From: CBDFMG01 sp965221205 [NCBI: bacterium]
Lineage (GTDB): Bacteria > SM23-31
Length of the DNA: 64,000 nucleotides
Reading direction: 5' to 3'
Assembly (NCBI GenBank): GCA_965221205.1
Contig: OZ244870.1
Span: 806,001 to 870,000 of the forward strand
Shown here: positions 1-7,508 of the stretch, one piece after another
Layout: every line of letters starts with the position of its first letter
Numbering within the stretch: position 1 is the first letter of the stretch
The notes under the pieces: model-generated
The model's database searches: none
What the model saw: the letters and a program-made list of their open reading frames with translations, nothing else
Told to the model about the DNA's origin: nothing
Program-made: the position numbers and the translations under genes

Positions 1-1
1 C

Positions 2-136
2 GAGCTGCATCCAGGTCAACGGGTGCGACTGCTGAACGTCCACATTAGCGTGCCTTACAAAGAACCTGTTGAAGAGAAACAACGTACGATTGCGGCGACA
101 ATGGGAGTAAATTCCGAGGCGTTTATGCTCTCGTGA
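2..136 (+). CDS. C-terminal end of an unidentified protein (partial)
   Basis: An open frame runs from the left window edge to a TGA at 134-136 and gives a 44-residue C-terminal tail. It begins ELHPGQRVRLLN and ends NSEAFMLS. The rest of the gene lies outside the window. The composition (charged, with PVEEKQRTIAATMG near the end) looks like real coding sequence, but I do not recognise the family. It converges with pyrE on the other strand. Confidence 0.45.
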   Translation, partial: ELHPGQRVRLLNVHISVPYKEPVEEKQRTIAATMGVNSEAFMLS

Positions 137-216
137 ATTGTAAGCCTTGCGAAGTTACAACATAGATTAGTTAAGTACTGCGACAACCTTTCGCTGAGGT
201 GAATGAAGTATAATGG

Positions 217-765
217 TTAGTCGAGAAATTCCTCAATGTCAAAGAGGGCCTTAAATGTATAGCCTCGTTTTTCAATAGCTTCTCTGCCCCCTTGCTGACG
301 GTCTACGATAACCAAAACAGCCTTAACAGTACCGCCAGACTCCTCAACTGCTTCAACAGCATTCAATAACGAGCCTCCCGTTGTCATAACATCTTCAACG
401 ATAACGACCCGGTCTCCATTTTTGAAGTTGCCTTCAATACTTTTTTGTGTACCGTGTTTTTTTACTTCTTTTCTGACAACAAATAATCTCAAAGGATTAT
501 CTTTCAGATGTGACGCAATTCCTATACCGGTAACTATTGGATCAGCTCCAATTGTCGGTCCCCCGACAGCATCGATCGGTTTAGACAGATTCTGTATCTC
601 CTGTAACATCAATTGGCCAATGAGGTACGCTCCTTCTGGGTCGAATGATGTCATTTTACCATCCATATAATAATTGCTTTTTTTGCCCGATGCCAGAGTG
701 AAATTTCCAAATTTTAAAGAACGTTCCAGAATGAGTTCTTTCAACCTGTTACGTACACCGTCCAC
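217..765 (-). CDS. pyrE: Orotate phosphoribosyltransferase
   Basis: Joins orotate and PRPP to give orotidine 5'-monophosphate, the fifth step of pyrimidine synthesis, in the cytoplasm. The 182-residue product is close to the usual family length. It carries the PRPP-binding signature VVIVEDVMTTGGS in the C-terminal half, a GGPTIGADPI segment, and an N-terminal FTLASGKKSNYYMDGK stretch typical of PyrE. The start is the ATG at 765 (MDGVRNRL). Its 5' end and upstream region are duplicated in decayed form at 1971-2320. It lies downstream of the amidase gene on the same strand, separated by about 155 bp. pyrF, the next enzyme of the pathway, is at 20.4 kb. The assignment is firm. Confidence 0.95.
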   Translation of the reverse strand: MDGVRNRLKELILERSLKFGNFTLASGKKSNYYMDGKMTSFDPEGAYLIGQLMLQEIQNLSKPIDAVGGPTIGADPIVTGIGIASHLKDNPLRLFVVRKEVKKHGTQKSIEGNFKNGDRVVIVEDVMTTGGSLLNAVEAVEESGGTVKAVLVIVDRQQGGREAIEKRGYTFKALFDIEEFLD

Positions 766-999
766 ATCTGTTACCTCAATGATAATTTCGTCAAATATAA
801 AAAATAGTATTTACTTTTGAAAGAAGAAACCAGTGTAAATTAATGAGGGTGGAGTATGTGGGCGTCCTCGGGAGTCATCTCTAAAAGAGAAGTGCTGTTT
901 ATATCTTTGGAATAAGCTTTGTTATTCCAAATTTTCAAGGAAAGTTTCGATTGAGTTGGTCAGGCCCTTTGCAATTTCCTCCCGGTACCATGATTGACG
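649..999. repeat. Copy A of a diverged direct repeat (pyrE start / amidase end junction)
   Basis: This segment holds the first part of pyrE, the pyrE-amidase spacer and the last part of the amidase gene. It matches 1971-2320 in the same orientation over about 350 bp with scattered substitutions and a few indels. A 9-bp hairpin (TTGGAATAA, 6-nt loop, TTATTCCAA on the minus strand) overlaps the amidase stop codon and is kept in both copies. Confidence 0.9.
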
Positions 1000-1917
1000 C
1001 AAATAGTTTTCGCCTACTTTGCTTGAAATATAGCAGCTCTCTACCAGTACCGAGCCAAATGTTGCAGGATTCTTGTATATAACGGTAAAGGGCTTCCGGC
1101 GGATATAGCCTTTATCCCGCTCTAATTCATCAATGAGTTCATCACGCACTACTTCCGCAAGTTCCTGACTTTTTTTGTCGTAGTAGTAAATTTCAGTCTG
1201 GTTCAGGGAACTGTTTTTACGGGCAGCGCTGTTAGCATGTATTGAAATAAAAATGTCTGGCTTCCATTGGTTTGCATGTGCCCGTCGGGCAGATGGTCGT
1301 ATTGCCGTGTCTCTCCGGCGCGTAAGCTCAATAATTAAATCGCCGCGCTGTTTTAACTGCTGCTCAAGTATGAGCGCTATATCAAGTGTGACATCTTTTT
1401 CTTTTGTTCTTTTGACGGGTCCGATTGCTCCAGCATCTACTCCGCCATGACCAGGATCAATGAGTATTTTATATTGTTTTGCCGGTTTCACGGCAGCAGT
1501 GCCGTTCCAGGACACAAGTATATAGGGTTCTTCTGCTTTTTTGACAAAAGAAACGGTTGGCTTAATTCCGCTTTTTTTGAATTTAATTACCACACGTGAG
1601 ATGTTCGGTTTGAATTGTGCCCGCCGCAATGAACGGACATCATCAAGATCAATTGTTGAATTTAATGGGCTTTTAATTCTGCTGTCATAAACATCCACAT
1701 AGAATCTGGATCCTTCAAGCATATTGTATTTGAACTGTGGTGTGTTTTGTGATCCGGCCGGATCGATAAAAATTTTAACCGTATCATATGAGTACCACAC
1801 CTTACTAACGGTATGCAATCGAGTTTCGGCATACGATTCGCTGGATTGTGATACTATTGATAATGCAATAAGCAGTGTGAGCACAATGAGTTTTAGCAGA
1901 TGTATCCGTTCTATCAT
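922..1917 (-). CDS. N-acetylmuramoyl-L-alanine amidase with AMIN-like N-terminal domain
   Basis: A zinc amidase that cleaves the bond between N-acetylmuramic acid and L-alanine in peptidoglycan, used in cell separation. Residues 1-30 form a signal peptide (MIERIHLLKLIVLTLLIALS). Residues about 35-145 look like an AMIN beta-domain that would locate the enzyme on the wall. From about 150 the Amidase_3 domain follows: KILIDPGHGGVDAGAIG (first zinc His), KEKDVTLDIA (Glu ligand), SIHANS (His ligand) and LVESCYIS (catalytic Glu). Length 331 residues, normal for the AmiC type. The start is the ATG at 1917. It is immediately upstream of pyrE on the same strand, and its 3' end is duplicated in the decayed copy at 1971-2320. 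Confidence 0.92.
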   Translation of the reverse strand: MIERIHLLKLIVLTLLIALSIVSQSSESYAETRLHTVSKVWYSYDTVKIFIDPAGSQNTPQFKYNMLEGSRFYVDVYDSRIKSPLNSTIDLDDVRSLRRAQFKPNISRVVIKFKKSGIKPTVSFVKKAEEPYILVSWNGTAAVKPAKQYKILIDPGHGGVDAGAIGPVKRTKEKDVTLDIALILEQQLKQRGDLIIELTRRRDTAIRPSARRAHANQWKPDIFISIHANSAARKNSSLNQTEIYYYDKKSQELAEVVRDELIDELERDKGYIRRKPFTVIYKNPATFGSVLVESCYISSKVGENYLRQSWYREEIAKGLTNSIETFLENLE

Positions 1918-1970
1918 AATAAATGATCCTTGAGTAGTCTCTTATATACCGACATAGTTTTCTTTTAAGG

Positions 1971-2320
1971 TGTCATTTTACCATCAATGTGGTAATTGCT
2001 TTTTTTACCCGATGCCAGAGTGAAATTCCCCAATTTAAAAGAGCTTTCCAGAATGAGTTCTTTTAACCGGCTGCGTACATTGTCCACGTTACTTCAAGTA
2101 TAACTTTATCGAATATAAATAATAATATTTACTTTTGAAAGAAGAAAAAAAAGAAATTGAAAAATCAAGTGTTCCGTGTGAATTAATGGGGATGGAGTAT
2201 GTGGGCATCCTCGGGAGTCATCTCTAAAAGAGAAGTGCTGTTTATACCCTTGGAATAAGCTTTGTTATTCCAAATTTTCAAGGAAAGTTTTGTAATTTCC
2301 TCCCGGTACCATGATTGACG
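1971..2320 (-). pseudogene. Copy B: decayed duplicate of the amidase 3' end and pyrE 5' end
   Basis: Diverged copy of 649-999. Read on the minus strand it holds an amidase tail lacking about 24 bp, the spacer with an insertion of about 30 bp, and then a pyrE N-terminus without an ATG (VDNVRSRLKELILESS). Several differences from pyrE are synonymous or conservative (for example Arg for Asn). This suggests the copy evolved as a coding paralog before it was truncated at 1971. Its right edge, at 2320, abuts a flagellin relic, which marks a rearrangement junction. Confidence 0.85.
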
Positions 2321-2325
2321 GGACG

Positions 2326-2726
2326 GGACCTACACTGGTAAATCGTTTCAAACAGGTGAAGGAAAGGCGGATACGCTTACATTCAGTATAGCATCAGGTA
2401 GCCGGCACCAGCAGACCTCAACGTTGCCTCGAATCAGGCAGCGAATAGTGTTGACAATTTCAACAATGCCGGTACTGCTCTCGATAATGTGAATAACGCT
2501 CTGAAATCTTCAGACGATTGGTGCTACAATTGCACGCTTAACATTCAAGAAAGAAACGTTAAGAATCGCAGTCACAAATACCCTATCTACCAAGAGTAGA
2601 ATCCTTGATTCGGGTATAGCGTTTGAGCAGTTGAGATCTACTAGGCTTCAGATCATTCAGCAAACTGCGACAGTGCAACTGGCACAAAATGTTGCTCCTC
2701 AGAACGTGCTGACATTATTCCAGTAA
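2326..2726 (+). pseudogene. Flagellin C-terminal relic
   Basis: Read across three frames, this segment encodes the end of a flagellin. Frame 1 from 2326 gives GTYTGKSFQTGEGKADTLTF. A second frame gives ANSVDNFNNAGTALDNVNNA. A third gives TIGATIARLTFKKETL, then SRILDSGIAFEQLRSTRLQI, and ends APQNVLTLFQ before a TAA at 2724-2726. The end matches the conserved D0 helix of flagellins (SRI-D-A-E, QIIQQ, LAQ-N, PQNVL-L). At least two frameshifts and the loss of the N-terminal half make it non-functional. An intrinsic terminator follows, as expected for a flagellin gene end. No other flagellar gene is in the window. Confidence 0.85.
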
Positions 2727-2771
2727 GAGGAATTATCTTATTAGTTTTTCGGGCATTGCTGCATAGCAGTC

Positions 2772-2808
2772 AAGGTGGTTCACCTTTTAGGGTAACCGCC
2801 TTTTTTTA
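2772..2808 (+). terminator. Intrinsic terminator after the flagellin relic
   Basis: The hairpin arms AAGGTGGTTCACC and GGTAACCGCCTT pair with one bulge and a G-T pair, and a run of seven T follows on the plus strand. It sits 46 bp after the flagellin stop and was probably the terminator of that gene. Confidence 0.75.
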
Positions 2809-2833
2809 TACTAATAAAGTGTATTTGTGAGAA

Positions 2834-4288
2834 TTAAGCAACACCGGGAGATTCGTATGATTGTGATGAATTTGAGAGCTTTTTTGAGTGAGCTTCGAAC
2901 CACTGGAGGTGGTCACGCAGGCGTACAACTTCCCCGACAATAAGAAGTGCCGGAGATTCCATCGGTTCACTTTTGAGGATATCAGCTATTGTTTCAAGAG
3001 TTCCGGTAACCGTTTTTTGATTAGGTAAGGTGCCATTTTGAATGATTGCGACCGGCGTTTTAGGCGGACATCCGTTATTAATAAAGGAATATATAATTTC
3101 TTCGAGATTCGAGAGCGCCATGTAGACTGCAACGGTATCAATCCCAATTGCTAGTGCTTTCCAGTTAACAGCTCTCCGCTCTCCGGATGTGCTCTGGTGA
3201 CCGGCAATAAAGGCAAAACTCGAACTATACCGTCTGTCTGTCAGGGGGATACCCGCATAGGCAGTGGCTGCAACTGCGGCAGTTATTCCGGGTATTATCT
3301 CAAATTCTATACCTGCTTCAAAAAGGGCTTCTGCCTCTTCTCCACCTCTTCCAAAGACAAACGGATCGCCACCTTTGAGCCTGACAACAGTATTTCCCTC
3401 TTGTGCTCTAGTAATGAGCAGAGCATTAATGTCATCTTGATTACGTCTGTATTTACCGTATTTTTTCCCCACGAATATCCGCTCGGCAGCGTCACGTGCC
3501 TTCGCGAGCAGACGGCCGTCTACGAGGTAGTCATAAAGAATAACATCTGCCTCGTGCAAAGCTTTCAAACCTTTAACAGTAATCAAATCAGGATCACCAG
3601 GGCCGGCGCCAACTAAAAGCACCCTGCCTGTTTCAGCATGCGATTCGGGTTTCCTGCTTACTCGTGCGCTGGATATTGAGTCTTGCTCCAATTCACTATT
3701 TTTTTCGGCAGCTTCGAGACATTGCAACTCTTTGGCAACAATTTCTTCGAACATCGCTTTCCGTTTTTCATAATCTTCTGTTGAACTAAAGACAACTGGC
3801 CGAATATCACCGAGCCGATTTAGAAGATCGCTATAATCACTGCCAAACTGTTTTTTTACTCTGTCCCGTATAATCTTACCGAGTGTTGGACTTTTGCCAT
3901 TCGTTGATACAGCTACGCAAAGGTCGCCTTCTCTGTAGACAGATCCAAGATAAAATGAGCACAGTTCCGGAACGTCGGCAATATTAACGGGGATATTGTT
4001 CTCTTGAGCATCACGGAACACCACTTCATTCACGGTAGGATTATCCGTTGTCCCAAACACAATTGTATAACCGCTGCAATCCCCTGTTAGGTACTTTCTT
4101 TTGTGCAGAGTAAGTGCTTTGTCTGTCTGCAGATCCCGAATAGTATTGGTAACTTCAGGAGATATTACGGTAATATGTGCTTGAGCAGATTGGAGCTGCT
4201 TAATTTTCTGTTCTGCAACGGCACCTCCTCCGACAACGAGACACTGTGCGTTGTTCAAATTAATGAATATGGGAAGTAAATTATTCAT
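2834..4288 (-). CDS. cysG: Siroheme synthase (precorrin-2 dehydrogenase/ferrochelatase fused to uroporphyrinogen-III methyltransferase)
   Basis: Makes siroheme, the prosthetic group of the sulfite reductase encoded upstream. The N-terminal CysG/Met8-like domain has the NAD-binding CLVVGGGAVAEQKIKQL near residue 12 and an SPTLGKIIRDRVKKQF segment. The C-terminal half is an SAM-dependent SUMT domain with VGAGPGDPDLITVKGLKAL, RLKGGDPFVFGRGGEEAE and a GITAAVAATAYAGIPLTDR segment. The chosen ATG at 4288 gives 484 residues. A longer frame from a TTG at 4312 would start inside the hairpin region. It is the last gene of the sulfur block, 69 bp after the DUF2061 gene, with a terminator hairpin in between, so it may be expressed less than, or separately from, the upstream genes. 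Confidence 0.93.
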   Translation of the reverse strand: MNNLLPIFINLNNAQCLVVGGGAVAEQKIKQLQSAQAHITVISPEVTNTIRDLQTDKALTLHKRKYLTGDCSGYTIVFGTTDNPTVNEVVFRDAQENNIPVNIADVPELCSFYLGSVYREGDLCVAVSTNGKSPTLGKIIRDRVKKQFGSDYSDLLNRLGDIRPVVFSSTEDYEKRKAMFEEIVAKELQCLEAAEKNSELEQDSISSARVSRKPESHAETGRVLLVGAGPGDPDLITVKGLKALHEADVILYDYLVDGRLLAKARDAAERIFVGKKYGKYRRNQDDINALLITRAQEGNTVVRLKGGDPFVFGRGGEEAEALFEAGIEFEIIPGITAAVAATAYAGIPLTDRRYSSSFAFIAGHQSTSGERRAVNWKALAIGIDTVAVYMALSNLEEIIYSFINNGCPPKTPVAIIQNGTLPNQKTVTGTLETIADILKSEPMESPALLIVGEVVRLRDHLQWFEAHSKKLSNSSQSYESPGVA

Positions 4289-4313
4289 GATGTTGTTTTG
4301 TGTACTGCGCAAA

Positions 4314-4343
4314 AAAATACCCCAACCTAACGCGGGGTATTTT
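4314..4343 (-). terminator. Intrinsic terminator between DUF2061 gene and cysG
   Basis: A perfect 10-bp stem (AAAATACCCC and GGGGTATTTT) with a 10-nt loop. On the minus strand the right arm runs into TTTTTTT, so it can stop transcription from the sulfur operon about 25 nt before the cysG ATG. The plus strand also ends in a short T run, so it could act in both directions. It probably lowers cysG expression relative to the upstream genes or separates the two units. Confidence 0.75.
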
Positions 4344-4357
4344 TAAACACAGGATTT

Positions 4358-4591
4358 CTATTCAAGTGTCGCTTGCTGTTCGAGGACTGCCGGCTGCTTT
4401 CTGAATCGGAGCCGGATCCACGCCCGCTCATGGAGATAATATGCAATTAGTTTGAAAATAGCATCCAAAATCCCGATAGATGCGGCAAATTTCGCTTCAC
4501 CGGTAATATACCATGCAATTACCATTGTTAACACCGTCGCGACAAATCTCCAGCTAATTGCTTTCAGCACACTGACTTTTGAGGAATCCAT
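4358..4591 (-). CDS. DUF2061 small membrane protein
   Basis: A 77-residue protein with two hydrophobic segments (FVATVLTMVIAWYITGE and a second from about residue 36, ASIGILDAIFKLIAYYL). The SVLKAISWRFVATV start and the YYLHERAW segment are typical of the DUF2061 family, which often sits beside sulfate assimilation genes. Its function is unknown; a role in membrane transport or operon-linked accessory work is inference from location. It starts 18 bp after the cysH stop, with a terminator hairpin downstream. Confidence 0.85.
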   Translation of the reverse strand: MDSSKVSVLKAISWRFVATVLTMVIAWYITGEAKFAASIGILDAIFKLIAYYLHERAWIRLRFRKQPAVLEQQATLE

Positions 4592-4609
4592 CGTAGATTG
4601 TACCTATAC

Positions 4610-5329
4610 CTATTGTGTCTCGACTTCTACACCAAGCGGACGAGTATGAATACCACATTCTCCGCCACACTTGCTTGTGCCAATCCATCTGCCGGCACGT
4701 TCGTCTTCACCGACTGAAATGCTTGAGCACGGAGCACAACCAAGCGATCTGTATCCCTCGCCATACAACGGATTTATCTCAACATCGTTGAGGGCAAGGT
4801 ACTGCCAAACCTCACGTTCATACCAGATAAGAATCGGGTTCAGCTTAACGAGATTTTTGTCGCGTTGTTCAATTTCTTTATAATCTGTTCTTGTGCGGCC
4901 TTCTGTACACCGCAATCCGGTCACCCAGCAGGTTACATTCATTTCCCGAACAGCACGCCGTACCGGTTCGACTTTCAAGTTGTCGCAGCACTGATCTGGA
5001 TCCGTCAGGTAGAGTTTGTCGGGCTGCTCAGTATCGTTTTTGAATACCTTAAGCGTCGGATATTTTTTTACGAGTCTATGCATCAACTCAATTGTCTCTT
5101 TCGGTTTATACCGTGTTGTTACAATAAAACCTTTAATGTCCTTGCTCACTCTTTGAGCCAGATCCCACACAACGAGCGAATCTTTTCCGAGACTGTTCGC
5201 AACCACAAGTCGATCACCATATTTTTCGTGTGCATCACTGATAAGTGATAAAGCTCTGTCAACTTTCTGTTTATAGTTCAGCCCTTTGACAAGTTCAGTA
5301 ACATTTTCTCCATTTCCAGCAAAACTCAT
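4610..5329 (-). CDS. cysH: Assimilatory APS/PAPS reductase, iron-sulfur type
   Basis: Reduces adenylylsulfate (or PAPS) to sulfite with electrons from thioredoxin. The PP-loop-like VVANSLGKDSLVVWDLA lies at about residues 42-58. The paired CC (DQCCDNLKVEP) and the later CAPC (GYRSLGCAPCSS) are the four ligands of the [4Fe-4S] cluster found in the APS-using type, and the catalytic Cys is in KCGGECGIH near the C-terminus. The cluster cysteines favour APS as substrate, but this is a family rule and not proof. Length 239 residues. It lies about 100 bp downstream of the sulfite reductase gene on the same strand. No ATP sulfurylase gene is in the window. Confidence 0.93.
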   Translation of the reverse strand: MSFAGNGENVTELVKGLNYKQKVDRALSLISDAHEKYGDRLVVANSLGKDSLVVWDLAQRVSKDIKGFIVTTRYKPKETIELMHRLVKKYPTLKVFKNDTEQPDKLYLTDPDQCCDNLKVEPVRRAVREMNVTCWVTGLRCTEGRTRTDYKEIEQRDKNLVKLNPILIWYEREVWQYLALNDVEINPLYGEGYRSLGCAPCSSISVGEDERAGRWIGTSKCGGECGIHTRPLGVEVETQ

Positions 5330-5431
5330 TTCTTGTACTTCCCTTTCCGAGAGGTGTGTTTGTGTATTACATTAATTATAAATTTGTTTTGAATTCTTGA
5401 GCTATAAATCTTCATTATCTGAAACAGGATA

Positions 5432-7204
5432 TCAACTCATACATTCGCCGGGACCAGTATTGACAATAAAATCTGTATCTTCACCGATGTCAGTATAATA
5501 TTCGGGAGCTTCCTCGTAATCCGGAATAAGCGCAAGGTCCTGCAGATGCTCTTTAAAGCTCCGCGAACCGACCCGCTTTACATAATCCCAAAAAGTTTCT
5601 TCTTCGTTCCGCTCTGACAGGAAGCGTTTTACAATTCTCATAACTGCCTCGGATCCACGTTTAGCGGGGATTTTCATAACATTATCCCCATAATTCTGTA
5701 AACCGGAATTGATACCGCCGCCGATAAACAAAATATAATGTGGTGCCAGCCGTCCTTTAACCTTTCTGACCGCACCGTGGAGCCCGATTGAAGCCACATG
5801 GTGTTGACCACACGAGTTCGGACACCCACTGATTTTAACTCTGAGGTCGCGTAAAATCTTGCTCCATCCGCTGTTTTCACGGAAAAAAGCGGTTAATTCG
5901 CTTCCAAGTGCTCGTGAATGGGTTATGCCTAATTGACAGGTATCAGCGCCGGGACATGCAGTTACGTTTCCGATTGAGTCTGCACCCGGCGTTTCAAGCC
6001 CTGCCTTTTTAAGGTCACTATAGAGATGCATCAAGTCGTCTGTTTTTATCCATCTGAGAATTATGTCTTGTGTCGCAGATGTCCGGACTGTACCATCTGA
6101 ATAGGATTCAGAAATTTTTGCAAGTGCATAAAATTGTTCCGATGTTAAATCACCGATTATTGGGTTTACATAGACAATATTATACCCCTTCTGTTTTTGA
6201 TGGGATATGTTTGTCTGTCTCCAGAACTCAAATTCATGCTGGGCAATATCACTAACATCGGGCTTCTCAGTTACACTGTACTCTGGAGGTTCTTCATCAT
6301 AAAGTTCAACTTCGGGAACTTTTGTCCCTTTGGGGAACAGCCGGTCGCGCTCTTTATAAACATACTTTTTGAAATTCTGAAAGCCGAGTTTCCACAAAAC
6401 ATATTTCATCCGTGCGCGTTTTCTATTGACGTGATCACCATGCTTGTCGAACACAGAAATAATCGCTGCAGATACCTGAACAAACTGCTCAACCGGCAAA
6501 AATTCCTCGAACACGTCTGCTACACGGGTATGTGCACCGAGTCCGCCGCCGACGTAGACTTTGAATCCTCGCCGTTCAGAACCGTTTTCACCTATTGTTG
6601 TTGCCACAAATCCTATATCGTGTATCCAAGGGATAATTCCATCTCTGTCGGCATCGGCACCGGAAAATGAAATTTTGAATTTCCGGGGAAGCTTCGATGT
6701 AAGTTCGTTGCGCATCAGATATTTCGTTAGCGTGAGTAGATACGGAGTAATATCAAAGGCTTCTTCCCGCGAAACACCGGCAACCGGCGAACCGACAACA
6801 TTCCTGATAGTATTGCCGCACGCCTCTCGTGTCGTCAAACCTGTTTCGGCAAGCTTTTTCATCACCTGCGGAACTGTTTCAATTTTTACCCAGTGGTACT
6901 GTATATCCTGCCGGGTTGTTACATGGCCGAGACCATCTGCATATTCCGCAGCAACATAGCCGATTGTTCTGAGCTGTTCCGACGAAAGGATGCCGCCTGG
7001 AATCTTAACACGAATCATGTTCAGACCGGGCTGGTCAATACGCTGACCGTATATACCCCGCTTCAAACGGAAGCTTCTGAATTCATCATCGGAAACCTCG
7101 CCGTTTTTTAACTTCTCAAGCATTTTTTTGAAGTCTTTGATATCCTCATGTAGATCTTCTGCTGTATCAACAGCAAAACGTGGATAACCTAATTGTATGT
7201 CCAT
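5432..7204 (-). CDS. Siroheme-dependent sulfite (or nitrite) reductase
   Basis: A ferredoxin-type siroheme/[4Fe-4S] reductase that would reduce sulfite to sulfide by six electrons. The two-fold repeated ferredoxin-like and siroheme-binding halves are visible. Motifs include ACGNTIRNVVGSPVAG, VTACPGADTCQLGIT and KISGCPNSCGQHHVASIG; the last two hold the cluster and siroheme cysteines. The ATG at 7204 gives 590 residues. A longer frame from a TTG at 7234 is less likely. There is no Shine-Dalgarno sequence ahead of the ATG. Position at the head of a cysH-DUF2061-cysG block, and the Cys-codon leader upstream, favour sulfite over nitrite. The same family does include nitrite reductases, so the substrate is inferred. 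Confidence 0.88.
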   Translation of the reverse strand: MDIQLGYPRFAVDTAEDLHEDIKDFKKMLEKLKNGEVSDDEFRSFRLKRGIYGQRIDQPGLNMIRVKIPGGILSSEQLRTIGYVAAEYADGLGHVTTRQDIQYHWVKIETVPQVMKKLAETGLTTREACGNTIRNVVGSPVAGVSREEAFDITPYLLTLTKYLMRNELTSKLPRKFKISFSGADADRDGIIPWIHDIGFVATTIGENGSERRGFKVYVGGGLGAHTRVADVFEEFLPVEQFVQVSAAIISVFDKHGDHVNRKRARMKYVLWKLGFQNFKKYVYKERDRLFPKGTKVPEVELYDEEPPEYSVTEKPDVSDIAQHEFEFWRQTNISHQKQKGYNIVYVNPIIGDLTSEQFYALAKISESYSDGTVRTSATQDIILRWIKTDDLMHLYSDLKKAGLETPGADSIGNVTACPGADTCQLGITHSRALGSELTAFFRENSGWSKILRDLRVKISGCPNSCGQHHVASIGLHGAVRKVKGRLAPHYILFIGGGINSGLQNYGDNVMKIPAKRGSEAVMRIVKRFLSERNEEETFWDYVKRVGSRSFKEHLQDLALIPDYEEAPEYYTDIGEDTDFIVNTGPGECMS

Positions 7205-7261
7205 AGTATCTATCTTTTTTTGTTGTTTGTTCAAATATAATGAGCGTGAATTATAGGTATT

Positions 7262-7296
7262 AAAAAAGCCGCCTGTGAAAGTGCACCTCCGACGGC
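7262..7296 (-). terminator. Attenuator terminator in the leader of the sulfite reductase operon
   Basis: On the minus strand the arms GCCGTC (7296-7291) and GGCGGC (7273-7268) pair, with one G-T pair, around a loop that can itself fold through GTG and CAC, and TTTTTT follows. It lies between the Cys-rich leader frame and the first structural gene, 58 nt before the ATG at 7204. Its upstream half overlaps the 3' side of the antiterminator at 7281-7335. Confidence 0.8.
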
Positions 7297-7335
7297 CTCG
7301 TGATATATAAATTGTATGTATCGGACGCTATGCAC
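7281..7335 (-). promoter_or_regulatory. Candidate antiterminator of the Cys attenuator
   Basis: On the minus strand GTGCATAGCGTCCGA (7335-7321) lies just after the leader stop. Its parts TCCGA and GTGCA pair with TCGGA and TGCAC in TCGGAGGTGCAC (7292-7281), giving ten pairs around a small internal loop. This helix and the terminator hairpin cannot form together. A ribosome stalled on the Cys codons would leave the first strand free and favour antitermination. A ribosome reaching the stop codon would cover it. The pairing was drawn by eye. Confidence 0.65.
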
Positions 7336-7339
7336 CTTC

Positions 7340-7393
7340 TCACTGTATTGCTGTACAATGACAACAACAAATACAACTCATTGCTTTTCTCAT
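7340..7393 (-). CDS. Cysteine-rich leader peptide of the sulfur operon
   Basis: A 17-codon frame, MRKAMSCICCCHCTAIQ, starts at ATG 7393 and ends at TGA 7340. Five of seven consecutive codons are Cys (all TGT). It precedes antiterminator and terminator structures and the sulfite reductase gene. This is the classical architecture of a leader peptide for transcription attenuation, in which scarcity of charged tRNA-Cys stalls the ribosome. The frame has no clear Shine-Dalgarno sequence, and ATG at codon 5 is an alternative start. A TATAAT-like -10 element on the minus strand at 7468-7473 would start a leader RNA of about 200 nt. The composition is far from chance, but expression is untested. Confidence 0.8.
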   Translation of the reverse strand: MRKAMSCICCCHCTAIQ

Positions 7394-7478
7394 ACAGAGG
7401 CCGATTTGCTTCAATGCGTCTATTCTGGTGTGCATTATTACGTATAATTACCAACGTTAATCATGTTATTATAGTAAG

Positions 7479-7508
7479 AAACCCTTCAAGCTGTGGCTTG
7501 AAGGGTTT
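7479..7508. other. Strong 12-bp hairpin upstream of the sulfur leader
   Basis: The perfect arms AAACCCTTCAAG and CTTGAAGGGTTT enclose a 6-nt loop. On the minus strand the second arm continues TTTCTTACT, a weak U-tract. It could be a terminator for transcripts arriving from the ddl side, or a 5' element of the sulfur leader. The choice cannot be made from sequence. Confidence 0.5.

Noticed and set aside
4289-4312. TTG at 4312 as the cysG start
   Set aside because: It lies at the edge of the terminator hairpin; the ATG at 4288 begins directly before the conserved domain.
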